Assembly (NCBI GenBank): GCA_009844885.1
Contig: VYAQ01000038.1
Location: 1-34,721 of the forward strand
From: Gemmatimonadota bacterium
GTDB lineage: Bacteria; Gemmatimonadota; Gemmatimonadetes; Longimicrobiales; Gaopeijiaceae
DNA: 34,721 nt
Direction: 5' to 3'
Positions 7,678 through 15,036 of this stretch are shown here, piece by piece. The position numbers were made by a program, and so were the translations under genes. The notes beneath the pieces were generated by a model. It was given only the letters and a program-made list of their open reading frames with translations, ran no database searches and was not told where the DNA came from. Each line of letters opens with the position of its first letter. Position 1 is the stretch's first letter.

Positions 7678-9303
7678 CTAGCGCGCCTCTGTTTCCAGCT
7701 CCGGCGGAACGCGCGCCAGGGTCGCCTGTTCCAGGTCGTACGCGTAGGCCAGAAGATCGGCGTCCGTCCACAGGTCCCCGATGAAAGCCAGCACGAAAGG
7801 CGTGCCGTCGGCGTAGTAGGCGAAGGGCACCGTGACGGTCGGCAGCCCGATGTCGTTGACGATGTTGCTCGGCAGCTCCGCATGGTTGTTGGGCCGATAG
7901 TCCGGACGCTCCGGGTCTTCCACGAGCGGGCGAATGGGCTCGCCGGCCTGAGGGAAGAAGAGACCGTCCAGTTCGTGCTCGCGCAGCACCGCCCGAAACA
8001 GGGCGCGGATCTCCATCCGCCACGCCTGGAAGGCGTCGCCTTCCTCGGTGGCGGTGGGTGCGGCGGGTGGGCGGCCCGGGCGGCCGCGACGGAAATCGCG
8101 TCCGGTCAGTGTTTCCCACTCCTCGATGCTGTGGAAGCCCGCGTCCGGCCCCAGACCCTGCAGGTATACCAGCAGGTCGTGGCTGCCGACGGAGGGGACT
8201 GACGGACGATCTCCGTACAGCTCGACCCAGCCCCGGTCGGCGAACGGGTCCTCCACCACACCGGCGCCCCGGCTCTCGAGCACGGCGACCGCCTCGCGGT
8301 ACAGCGCCTCCGTCTCGGGAGCCAGCGGCAGGTACGAGTCCCGCCACCCCGGGCCGACGAGACCGAAGCGCTTGCCCGCGAGCGCCGTGGCGCTCAGGCC
8401 CGCCGCGTACCCCTCCTCGGGGATGTGTCCCACGGCTGCGTACGTCGCGCGATCCTCGGGCGTCGGGCCCGCGATCACGTCGAGGGTGAGGGCGGCATCC
8501 CGCACCGTCCTCGCGATCGGACCGACGACGTCCCGGTACGTTGCGTCCATGGGCAGCGCACCCTCCAGGGGGACCAGGCCGAAGGTGGGCTTGACGCCGA
8601 CGAGAGCCTGCGCGGCGGCGGGGTTCTGGATCGAGCCGCCCGTTTCGGTTCCCAGGCCCAGCACCGCGAAGCTGGCGTTGACCGCGGTGGCCGTGCCGCC
8701 GCTGGAGCCCCCCGGCACGCGGTCCACGGCATATGGATTAAGCGTTTCCCCCGCGACCGAGCTCCGGGTCCTGGTGCCGTGTCTCGCGAAGTCGGGCATG
8801 TTGGTCTTGCCGAGAATGACCGCGCCCGCTTCCCGGAGCCGCTCCACCGCGGCGGCGTCATCACCGGGAATCACGTCCACGCCGCCCGCGGCCGAACTGA
8901 AGCCGTCGAAGCCCGCCGTGGTGACCAGTCCCGCGTAATCCAGGTTGTCCTTGATGACGACCGGCACGCCGTGCAGCGGTCCCCGGGGGCCGGTCGTGCC
9001 GAGTTCCTCGTCGAGCTCGGCGGCGGTGGCCAGAGCGTCCGGGTTCATCGAGATGAACGCGTTGTAATGGTCTTCGTAGCGGTCGATTCGGGCCAGGAAC
9101 GCCTCCGCCAGCTGCACGACCGTGTAACGCCCGGCGCGCAGGTCGTCCTGCACCATGACAGCCGTGAGTTCCACGACGTCGATGGCGGACCCGCCGACCG
9201 CGCCACGGGGCGTCCCCGGCGCCTGGGCCGATGACGACCGGGCCCCCGTTTGCGCCACGGCCACCAGGGCCAGAATCAGGCAGGTACGTCGGGAACAGGC
9301 CAT
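7678..9303 (-). CDS. Secreted amidase (amidase-signature family)
   Basis: A 541-residue enzyme. A signal peptide at about residues 1-28 (core LILALVAVAQTG) precedes an amidase-signature domain. The Ser-cisSer-Lys triad is visible: Lys118 in VVIKDN, cis-Ser200 in GGSSGG and nucleophile Ser224 in TGGSIQNPA; the 24-residue gap between the serines is the family norm. The family hydrolyses amides; the actual substrate cannot be told. I chose ATG 9303 because AGAGGA lies five bases upstream and the signal peptide begins there; an upstream frame to 9369 adds an implausible leader. Export to the periplasm distinguishes it from GatA-type cytoplasmic amidases. Confidence 0.92.
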   Translation of the reverse strand: MACSRRTCLILALVAVAQTGARSSSAQAPGTPRGAVGGSAIDVVELTAVMVQDDLRAGRYTVVQLAEAFLARIDRYEDHYNAFISMNPDALATAAELDEELGTTGPRGPLHGVPVVIKDNLDYAGLVTTAGFDGFSSAAGGVDVIPGDDAAAVERLREAGAVILGKTNMPDFARHGTRTRSSVAGETLNPYAVDRVPGGSSGGTATAVNASFAVLGLGTETGGSIQNPAAAQALVGVKPTFGLVPLEGALPMDATYRDVVGPIARTVRDAALTLDVIAGPTPEDRATYAAVGHIPEEGYAAGLSATALAGKRFGLVGPGWRDSYLPLAPETEALYREAVAVLESRGAGVVEDPFADRGWVELYGDRPSVPSVGSHDLLVYLQGLGPDAGFHSIEEWETLTGRDFRRGRPGRPPAAPTATEEGDAFQAWRMEIRALFRAVLREHELDGLFFPQAGEPIRPLVEDPERPDYRPNNHAELPSNIVNDIGLPTVTVPFAYYADGTPFVLAFIGDLWTDADLLAYAYDLEQATLARVPPELETEAR

Positions 9304-9432
9304 TGGCGTCCTCTGCAAACCGGTGGATGATTTGGCCAGCCTCCAAAGATACGTCGTCGCCCTTCGCAACGCGCGTCGTGTGCGCGTTGCGACCGTTTCG
9401 CCACCGAAGCCATTGCACTACCATCAGGGACC

Positions 9433-10350
9433 ATGGCCCGTTCAACTCAAGCCCTCATCGAACTCCTCGACCTGGAGCGCATCGAAGACAACATCTACCG
9501 GGGTCGCAACCGGGACATCGGCTCCGGCCGGATCTTCGGTGGACAGGTGCTGGCCCAGGCGCTGGTCGCCGCGCGCCGCACGATCGACCAGGAGGACCGC
9601 GCTGCGCACTCTCTCCACGGCTACTTCATTCTCGAGGGCGATCTTGACATCCCCGTCGTGTACTTTGTGGACTGTCTCCGGGACGGGCGGAGTTTCACCA
9701 CGCGCAATGTGACGGCCATCCAGCACGGCCGCGCCATCTTCACCCTGTCGGCGTCGTTTCACCGCACCGAGGAGAGCCTGTCCCACCAGGCCACGATGCC
9801 CGACGTCCCGCCACCGGAGAAGCTGCGCTCGGAGCTGGAGATCGTGCGGGAGGCGCCCGAGAAGATCCCGGCACGGCTGCGGGACATGCTCATCCAGGAT
9901 CGGCCGCTGGATTTCAGGCCGGTCGAGCCGTACCACCCCTTCGACCGGGAAGCCCGGGCACCGGTCCGCCGCACATGGGTCAGGTCCTCCGGCTCCCTGG
10001 GCGACGACCCCGCCCACCACCAGGCGGCGCTTGCCTACGCTTCCGACTATGGCATTCTGTCGACCGCCCTCCAGCCTCACGGGAGGAACGTCCGGGACAG
10101 GGATCTCATGGCTGCCTCGCTGGACCACTCGTTGTGGTTCCACCGCCCCTTCCGGGCCGACGAATGGCTTCTCTACGTCGTAGAGAGTCCCGTCGCCCAC
10201 GGAGCCAGGGGATTCGCGACGGGCAGCTTCTTCACCCGAGACGGCCAGCTGGTCGCTTCGGCGGCCCAGGAGGGCCTGCTCCGCATCATCACACCGCGAA
10301 CCCCGGAAGGTCGGCCAGCCGGAACCGCACCTCAGGACTCCAGCCCCTAA
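9433..10350 (+). CDS. tesB: Acyl-CoA thioesterase II (TesB)
   Basis: A 305-residue double-hotdog cytoplasmic thioesterase that releases free fatty acids from acyl-CoA. It aligns by eye with E. coli TesB along its length: FGGQVLAQALVAA near residue 35, ASDYGIL with Asp205, ASLDHSLWFHRPF near 228-240, and a late Gln279. These correspond to the Asp204/Thr228/Gln278 triad; the Thr position is Ser229 here, a conservative change. The ATG at 9433 is preceded by a CAGGGA motif. It is followed after 7 bp by the thioredoxin-like gene, so the two are probably co-transcribed. It is divergent from the amidase gene across 129 bp. Confidence 0.94.
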   Translation: MARSTQALIELLDLERIEDNIYRGRNRDIGSGRIFGGQVLAQALVAARRTIDQEDRAAHSLHGYFILEGDLDIPVVYFVDCLRDGRSFTTRNVTAIQHGRAIFTLSASFHRTEESLSHQATMPDVPPPEKLRSELEIVREAPEKIPARLRDMLIQDRPLDFRPVEPYHPFDREARAPVRRTWVRSSGSLGDDPAHHQAALAYASDYGILSTALQPHGRNVRDRDLMAASLDHSLWFHRPFRADEWLLYVVESPVAHGARGFATGSFFTRDGQLVASAAQEGLLRIITPRTPEGRPAGTAPQDSSP

Positions 10351-10357
10351 AGCCCTC

Positions 10358-10897
10358 ATGCGCAACAGATTCGAATCCGCCCTCCCCTACCCCGTCTACC
10401 TCGAGACCGTCCGCCAACACGAGGAACTGTGGCATGGACTGTACGACCGGGTCCGGCTCCCCGCGGGCGCTGTCGACGACGCCCGCTCGATCCCCGGTAC
10501 CTGGCACCTGCTGGCGCTCAGCGAGGACTGGTGCGGGGACGCGATCAACATTCTGCCGGTGCTGGCCCGCCTCACCGAAGCCCTCGACCGCATGGACCTG
10601 CGCGTGCTCACCCGCGACGACAACCTCGACATCATGGACGCGCACCTGACCAACGGCACGAGCCGGTCCATCCCGGTGGTGATCCTGCTGGACGAGGAGT
10701 ACAGGGAGCGCGGGTGGTGGGGTCCGCGGCCCAGGGATCTCCAGAAATGGGTGATGGAAGAGGGGATGAAGATGGAACCCGGACCGCGCTATGCCCAGGT
10801 CCGCCGCTTCTACGCGCGTGACAAGGGAACGACGATTCTCAAGGAAGTGCTGGACCTGATCCGCTCGACCGCCGCGAACACTCGGTCGGGCCCCTGA
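10358..10897 (+). CDS. Thioredoxin-like protein with a single active-site cysteine
   Basis: A 179-residue protein without a signal peptide. The central fold reads TWHLLALSEDWCGDA, then helices, then SIPVVILLDEEYRERGWWG, matching the thioredoxin family group in which WC(G/P)D replaces WCGPC. Only Cys59 is present at the active site; the second Cys of CxxC is replaced (CGDA), so it cannot be a classical dithiol reductase. It may be monothiol or non-redox. The cis-Pro loop SIPVV is retained. It directly follows tesB (7-bp gap). No partner is evident. Confidence 0.82.
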   Translation: MRNRFESALPYPVYLETVRQHEELWHGLYDRVRLPAGAVDDARSIPGTWHLLALSEDWCGDAINILPVLARLTEALDRMDLRVLTRDDNLDIMDAHLTNGTSRSIPVVILLDEEYRERGWWGPRPRDLQKWVMEEGMKMEPGPRYAQVRRFYARDKGTTILKEVLDLIRSTAANTRSGP

Positions 10898-11009
10898 CCA
10901 TCCGCACGCTGTGAGTGATCCGTCGACCTGCCGGCCCTACGCACCGCTTTTGCGTCGAGTCACCTCGCATCCTAATGTCAGTATTGCAAATCCCCTGGCC
11001 CGGAACTTG

Positions 11010-11861
11010 ATGAAACGACTCCGCCCGACTCCACTCACCGCAATCGCCGCAGCATGCGCGGTCCTTGCCACTCCAGGGTCCGGCACGTCGCAGGTCCCCC
11101 TTGGGATCCGGACCGCCTCGGGCCTTACCATCTCACCCGTCTACGAAGGCTGGTACGAGAACCCCGACGGGACGTTCAGCCTCTCGTTCGGCTACTACAA
11201 CCGCAACTTCGAAGAGATCGTCGAACTGCCGCACGGTGCGGCCAATCGGCTGGAGCCCGCGGTTTTCGACGGCGCGCAGCCCACGCGCTTCCACCCGCGC
11301 AGGCATTGGGGGGTCTTCACGGTGACGGTGCCGGCAGACTTCGGCGACCAGGCGGTCGTGTGGACCATCGACTTCCGCGGCGAGCGCAACTCGATACCGG
11401 GCCGGCTCCACCTCGACTGGCGGATCGATGCGCTGGACGGCGAGGCCGAGACCGGGAATACGCCGCCGATGCTGGCCTTCGCAGAGGACGGTCCGAGAGG
11501 CGCCGGACCCGGAGGCCCGTGGGCTAGCCCGGTCGAGGGCGCGGTGGGCACTCCGGTGCCGCTGACGGTCTGGGCCTGGGACGACGGCCGTTCCCGCGGC
11601 AGTGTGGTCAGGGCGGGACGAACCGGGGTTCCGGTCACGCTGACCTGGTTCAAGCACCTGGGCCCGGGTGACGTGACGTTCGATGAGAACACGGCGAGGG
11701 TGCCGATCGAGGGAGGCAAGGCGACGACCACGGCCACCTTCACGCAGCCCGGCGACTATGTGATTCGCGTGAGAGCAAACGACGGATCCGGGGTGGCCAC
11801 CGCAGGCCACTCCCAGTGCTGCTGGACCAACGGATTCGTACGGGTGAGAGTGACCCGCTGA
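11010..11861 (+). CDS. Secreted protein of unknown function with C-terminal Ig/PKD-like domain
   Basis: A 283-residue protein that I do not recognise as a named family. The first 27 residues form a signal peptide (LTAIAAACAVLATPGSGTSQ). The middle is beta-rich with aromatic repeats (GWYENPDGTFSLSFGYYNRN). The last 110 residues read like an Ig/PKD-type domain (GTPVPLTVWAWDDG ... GDYVIRVRANDGSG) and end with a Cys pair in HSQCCWTNGF. I chose ATG 11010 because the signal peptide starts there; upstream codons to 10911 add no credible sequence. It ends 14 bp before the cytochrome/monooxygenase-like gene, suggesting one operon and a shared extracytoplasmic role. Confidence 0.7.
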   Translation: MKRLRPTPLTAIAAACAVLATPGSGTSQVPLGIRTASGLTISPVYEGWYENPDGTFSLSFGYYNRNFEEIVELPHGAANRLEPAVFDGAQPTRFHPRRHWGVFTVTVPADFGDQAVVWTIDFRGERNSIPGRLHLDWRIDALDGEAETGNTPPMLAFAEDGPRGAGPGGPWASPVEGAVGTPVPLTVWAWDDGRSRGSVVRAGRTGVPVTLTWFKHLGPGDVTFDENTARVPIEGGKATTTATFTQPGDYVIRVRANDGSGVATAGHSQCCWTNGFVRVRVTR

Positions 11862-11875
11862 ACGAAAGAGAGACG

Positions 11876-13252
11876 ATGCACCGACAACGCCGCCTGTTCC
11901 GGAACGCCGCTGCGAGCGGAATGCTGGTGACCACTGCCCTGGTGACCGCACCCACGCACACCACGGCCCAGGATCATCCGACCTTCGCCCGCGACGTGGC
12001 CCCGATCATCCAGCAGAACTGCCAGATCTGTCACCAGCCCGGCTCGATCGCACCCATGTCGCTCACCAGCTACGAGGCGGTCAAGCGGTACGCACCCCGG
12101 ATCCGCGAGAAGGTGGCGGCCCGCATCATGCCGCCGTGGCACATCGACCGCTCGGTGGGGATCCAGGAGTTCAAGAACGACCGGGGCCTCGCCGACGAGG
12201 AGCTGGAGACGCTGGTCACGTGGCTGGACGGCGACATGCCCTTCGGCGACGAGGCCGACATGCCTCCCGCACCCGTGTTCCCGGACGGGAGCGAGTGGCA
12301 GTACGAGGCGCAGTTCGGGCCGCCGGACCTCGTCGTCCGGTCCGAGCCGTACACCCTGGCCGCGCAGACACAGGACAAGTGGTTCCGGCCCGAGACCCCG
12401 ACCGGCCTGACCGAGGAGCGCTGGGTCAAGGCGATCGAGATCCGGCCTTCCTGGCCCGACGGGCGCCGGATCGTCCACCACACGCTGGCGTACCTGATCC
12501 AGGACGAGGACCCCGACGAGATGACGCCGGAGACTGCGGCGCTCAGCTCCAGCAGCCGCGCGATGGGCGGGCCCGGGCTCTTCATGGAGTGGGCCGTCGG
12601 CAAGGTCGGCGAGATCTTCCCCGACGGAGCCGGAAAGCTCATGCTGCCGGGCTCGAAGATTCGGTGGGAAGTCCACATGCACGCGATCGGCCAGGAGGTG
12701 AAGGACAGCTACGTGGAACTCGGTATCTGGTTCTACCCCAGGGACCGGATCCCCCAGAACAGGACCCGCCTGGCGTTCTACAACGCGACCGGCGACGATC
12801 TAGACATCCCGCCGGGCGAGATTGCGGTCACCCAGGACTTCCACGTGGTCAGGTGGCCCGCACGGCTGGAGAACTACCAGCCCCACATGCACATGCGGGG
12901 CAAGGCCATGGCCATGGAGGCCATCTACCCGGACGGCCGCAGGGAGATCCTGAGCCAGGTCAACAACTTCCAGTGGCAGTGGCACATCAACTACATCTAC
13001 GCCGATCACGCGGCACCGCTGCTGCCCGCGGGCACCACCCTCGTCTTCACGGCCTGGCACGACAACACGCTTGAGAACCCCAACAACCCGGACCACACCC
13101 AGTGGGTCGGCTGGGGTGACCGCACCGTCGACGAGATGGCCCACGCGTGGGTGGACGTGACCTACCTCACGGAAGAGCAGTACGAGGCGGAAGTGGCAAA
13201 ACGCGAGGCCATGGCCACGGACAGCGAGACCAGGGAGGGGACGAACCGGTAG
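11876..13252 (+). CDS. Secreted cytochrome c / copper type II monooxygenase-like fusion protein
   Basis: A 458-residue exported protein. After a signal peptide (about residues 1-31, ending TTAQ) comes a c-type heme domain with CQICH at 49-53, preceded by FARDVAPIIQQN as in planctomycete-type cytochromes. The rest resembles the copper type II ascorbate-dependent monooxygenase fold (peptidylglycine hydroxylating monooxygenase-like). His clusters could bind copper: VHHTLAYL, EVHMHAIG and PHMHMRGKAM. A plausible role is periplasmic oxidation with electrons passing through the fused heme, but no substrate is indicated. The ATG at 11876 follows GAAAGAGAG. It is probably co-transcribed with the preceding secreted protein. 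Confidence 0.82.
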   Translation: MHRQRRLFRNAAASGMLVTTALVTAPTHTTAQDHPTFARDVAPIIQQNCQICHQPGSIAPMSLTSYEAVKRYAPRIREKVAARIMPPWHIDRSVGIQEFKNDRGLADEELETLVTWLDGDMPFGDEADMPPAPVFPDGSEWQYEAQFGPPDLVVRSEPYTLAAQTQDKWFRPETPTGLTEERWVKAIEIRPSWPDGRRIVHHTLAYLIQDEDPDEMTPETAALSSSSRAMGGPGLFMEWAVGKVGEIFPDGAGKLMLPGSKIRWEVHMHAIGQEVKDSYVELGIWFYPRDRIPQNRTRLAFYNATGDDLDIPPGEIAVTQDFHVVRWPARLENYQPHMHMRGKAMAMEAIYPDGRREILSQVNNFQWQWHINYIYADHAAPLLPAGTTLVFTAWHDNTLENPNNPDHTQWVGWGDRTVDEMAHAWVDVTYLTEEQYEAEVAKREAMATDSETREGTNR

Positions 13253-13279
13253 GGTCTTCCCTCCGCGCACAAACCCTTC

Positions 13280-14830
13280 ATGGCCGTCGAACGACAATCA
13301 ACCTCGAGGGGGCGTGCCCTGGGCCTCTGGCTTGGCCTGGGCGCCTTCGTCCTTCTCCTCGTGCTCCCCGTGGATGCCACGAACGAGCCTGCCAGCCGTT
13401 TGGCCGCGGTGGCCCTTCTCATGGCGATCTGGTGGGTAACCGACGCCATTCCGCTCTTCGCCACCGCGCTCCTGCCCCTCGTCCTCTATCCCCTGCTGGG
13501 AATCATGTCGGGGGGCGACACCGCCCCGATCTACTTCAACAGCACGATCGTGCTCTTCCTGGGCGGCTTCATGATCGCCCTGACGATGGAGAAGTGGAAC
13601 CTGCACCGGCGTATCGCGCTCAACATCATCCACGCGGTCGGGGGCGGGCCGGCGCGCATCGTTCTCGGGTTCATGGTCGCGGCCGCGTTCCTGTCGATGT
13701 GGATTTCGAACACCGCCACCGCGGTCATGATGGTGCCGATCGGGCTCGCCATCTGCCTGCAGATCGAAAGCGAGGCGGGACGAGAGGGTGCGCGCCACCT
13801 CTCGGTTGGGCTGATGTTGGGGATTGCGTACGGCTGCACGGTGGGCGGGCTCACGACGCTGGTGGGTACACCGCCCAACCTCTCCTTCGTGCGCATCTTC
13901 GAGATCCTCTTCCCCGACGCCCCGGCGATCGCCTTCGGCCAGTGGCTGATCATGGCGTTCCCGGTGGGCCTGATCATGTTGTTCGTGTCATGGTTTCTCA
14001 TCACGCACGTGCTGCACCGCGTCCCGGAGGGCGTGACCATTGATCACGGCGTGGTGGAGAGGGAGCGCCAGGGCCTCGGCACCATCTCGTTCGAGGAGCG
14101 CGCGGTGCTGGGGGTCTTCGCGGCCACTGCGCTGCTGTGGGTCTTCCGCGTCGACCTGCAGCTGGGCTTTCTGACGGTGCCCGGCTGGTCGCGGCTCCTC
14201 CCGGACCCGGGCATGATCGACGACGGAACCGTTGCTATCACGCTCGCCTCGCTGCTCTTCTTCATACCCGCGAAGAACCGGAGGAAGGGCGCAACCCGCG
14301 TCATGGGACCCGACGTGATCCCGCGTTTGCCCTGGAACATCGTGCTGCTCTTCGGCGGCGGCTTTGCGCTGGCTGCGGGCTTTCAGGAGACGGGGCTCGC
14401 GCAGCTCATCGGCAGCCAGTTCGAGGTGCTGGGCAGCCTGCCCGTATTCGTGATGATCCTGCTGGTGTGCGCGGCGCTGACCTTCCTCACGGAATTCACC
14501 AGCAACACGGCCACGACCGAGATGGTTCTGCCGATCCTCGCATCCGTGGCGGTCGTGACCGGCACCCATCCCCTCGTGCTGATGATCCCCGCCACCCTGT
14601 CCGCGTCCTGCGCCTTCATGATGCCGGTGGCCACCCCGCCCAACGCGATCGTCTTCGGCAGCGACCGGATCACCGTGGGCGAGATGGCACGCGCGGGCAT
14701 CTTCCTCAACCTGATCGGGGTGGTCGTCATCGCGACCGTCGTCTTTACGGTGGGATTGCACGTCTTCGACATCGACCCTGCGATGGTGCCCGAGTGGGCA
14801 AGGTCAATGGCGGAAGGGGCGCACGAGTAG
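13280..14830 (+). CDS. SLC13/DASS-family anion (di/tricarboxylate-type) transporter
   Basis: A 516-residue inner-membrane protein with about 11-12 hydrophobic segments. The two SNT signature motifs of the divalent-anion:Na+ symporter family are present: WISNTATAVMMVP (SNT 143-145) and FTSNTATTEMVLP (SNT 408-410). They lie in the two inverted halves that form the Na+ and carboxylate site. MPVATPPNAIVFGS near the end is also typical. The likely substrate is a C4-dicarboxylate or similar anion; sulfate is possible. No clear Shine-Dalgarno precedes the ATG at 13280. It is 27 bp after the cytochrome gene, possibly the same transcript. Confidence 0.9.
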   Translation: MAVERQSTSRGRALGLWLGLGAFVLLLVLPVDATNEPASRLAAVALLMAIWWVTDAIPLFATALLPLVLYPLLGIMSGGDTAPIYFNSTIVLFLGGFMIALTMEKWNLHRRIALNIIHAVGGGPARIVLGFMVAAAFLSMWISNTATAVMMVPIGLAICLQIESEAGREGARHLSVGLMLGIAYGCTVGGLTTLVGTPPNLSFVRIFEILFPDAPAIAFGQWLIMAFPVGLIMLFVSWFLITHVLHRVPEGVTIDHGVVERERQGLGTISFEERAVLGVFAATALLWVFRVDLQLGFLTVPGWSRLLPDPGMIDDGTVAITLASLLFFIPAKNRRKGATRVMGPDVIPRLPWNIVLLFGGGFALAAGFQETGLAQLIGSQFEVLGSLPVFVMILLVCAALTFLTEFTSNTATTEMVLPILASVAVVTGTHPLVLMIPATLSASCAFMMPVATPPNAIVFGSDRITVGEMARAGIFLNLIGVVVIATVVFTVGLHVFDIDPAMVPEWARSMAEGAHE

Positions 14831-14916
14831 GGGCCCCCTGACACGCCTGCGCGGCCATCGAGTTGGGCACGGCACCGACAGGAACACGGCACGACACGGC
14901 ACTGTGGCGACTCAAC

Positions 14917-14946
14917 TTGACAGCGCGCGCTACGCCCCCGCACTTT
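14917..14946 (+). promoter_or_regulatory. Promoter of the beta-glucan operon (consensus -35, -10 inside operator)
   Basis: A perfect TTGACA lies at 14917-14922. The expected -10 zone (about 14940-14946) reads GCACTTT and overlaps the start of the palindromic operator. The same TTGACA-19 bp-ACTTTG arrangement recurs on the minus strand before the gene at 26381, which supports it as a real promoter. The -10 match is weak, as is common for regulated promoters. Confidence 0.6.
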
Positions 14947-14966
14947 GTTCGGTAACCGAACAAAGT
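14942..14966. promoter_or_regulatory. 25-bp perfect palindromic operator, probable ROK-repressor site (copy 1)
   Basis: A perfect inverted repeat with 12-bp arms (ACTTTGTTCGGT) around a single central A. It lies 70 bp upstream of the first operon gene and overlaps the likely -10 region, so a bound repressor would block transcription. Copy 2 at 26411-26435 differs only at two central bases. The shape resembles known ROK/XylR operators (GTTTG...CAAAC type). The only sugar-type regulator in the window, the ROK gene at 17073, is in this operon, suggesting autoregulation. The pairing of regulator and site is inference. Confidence 0.8.
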
Positions 14967-15036
14967 CAGACGTGGGCGTTCCGGTGCTCCGCGCGTCGCC
15001 GGACCCCGGAGTATCCGATCAACCCGGGATGGAAAG

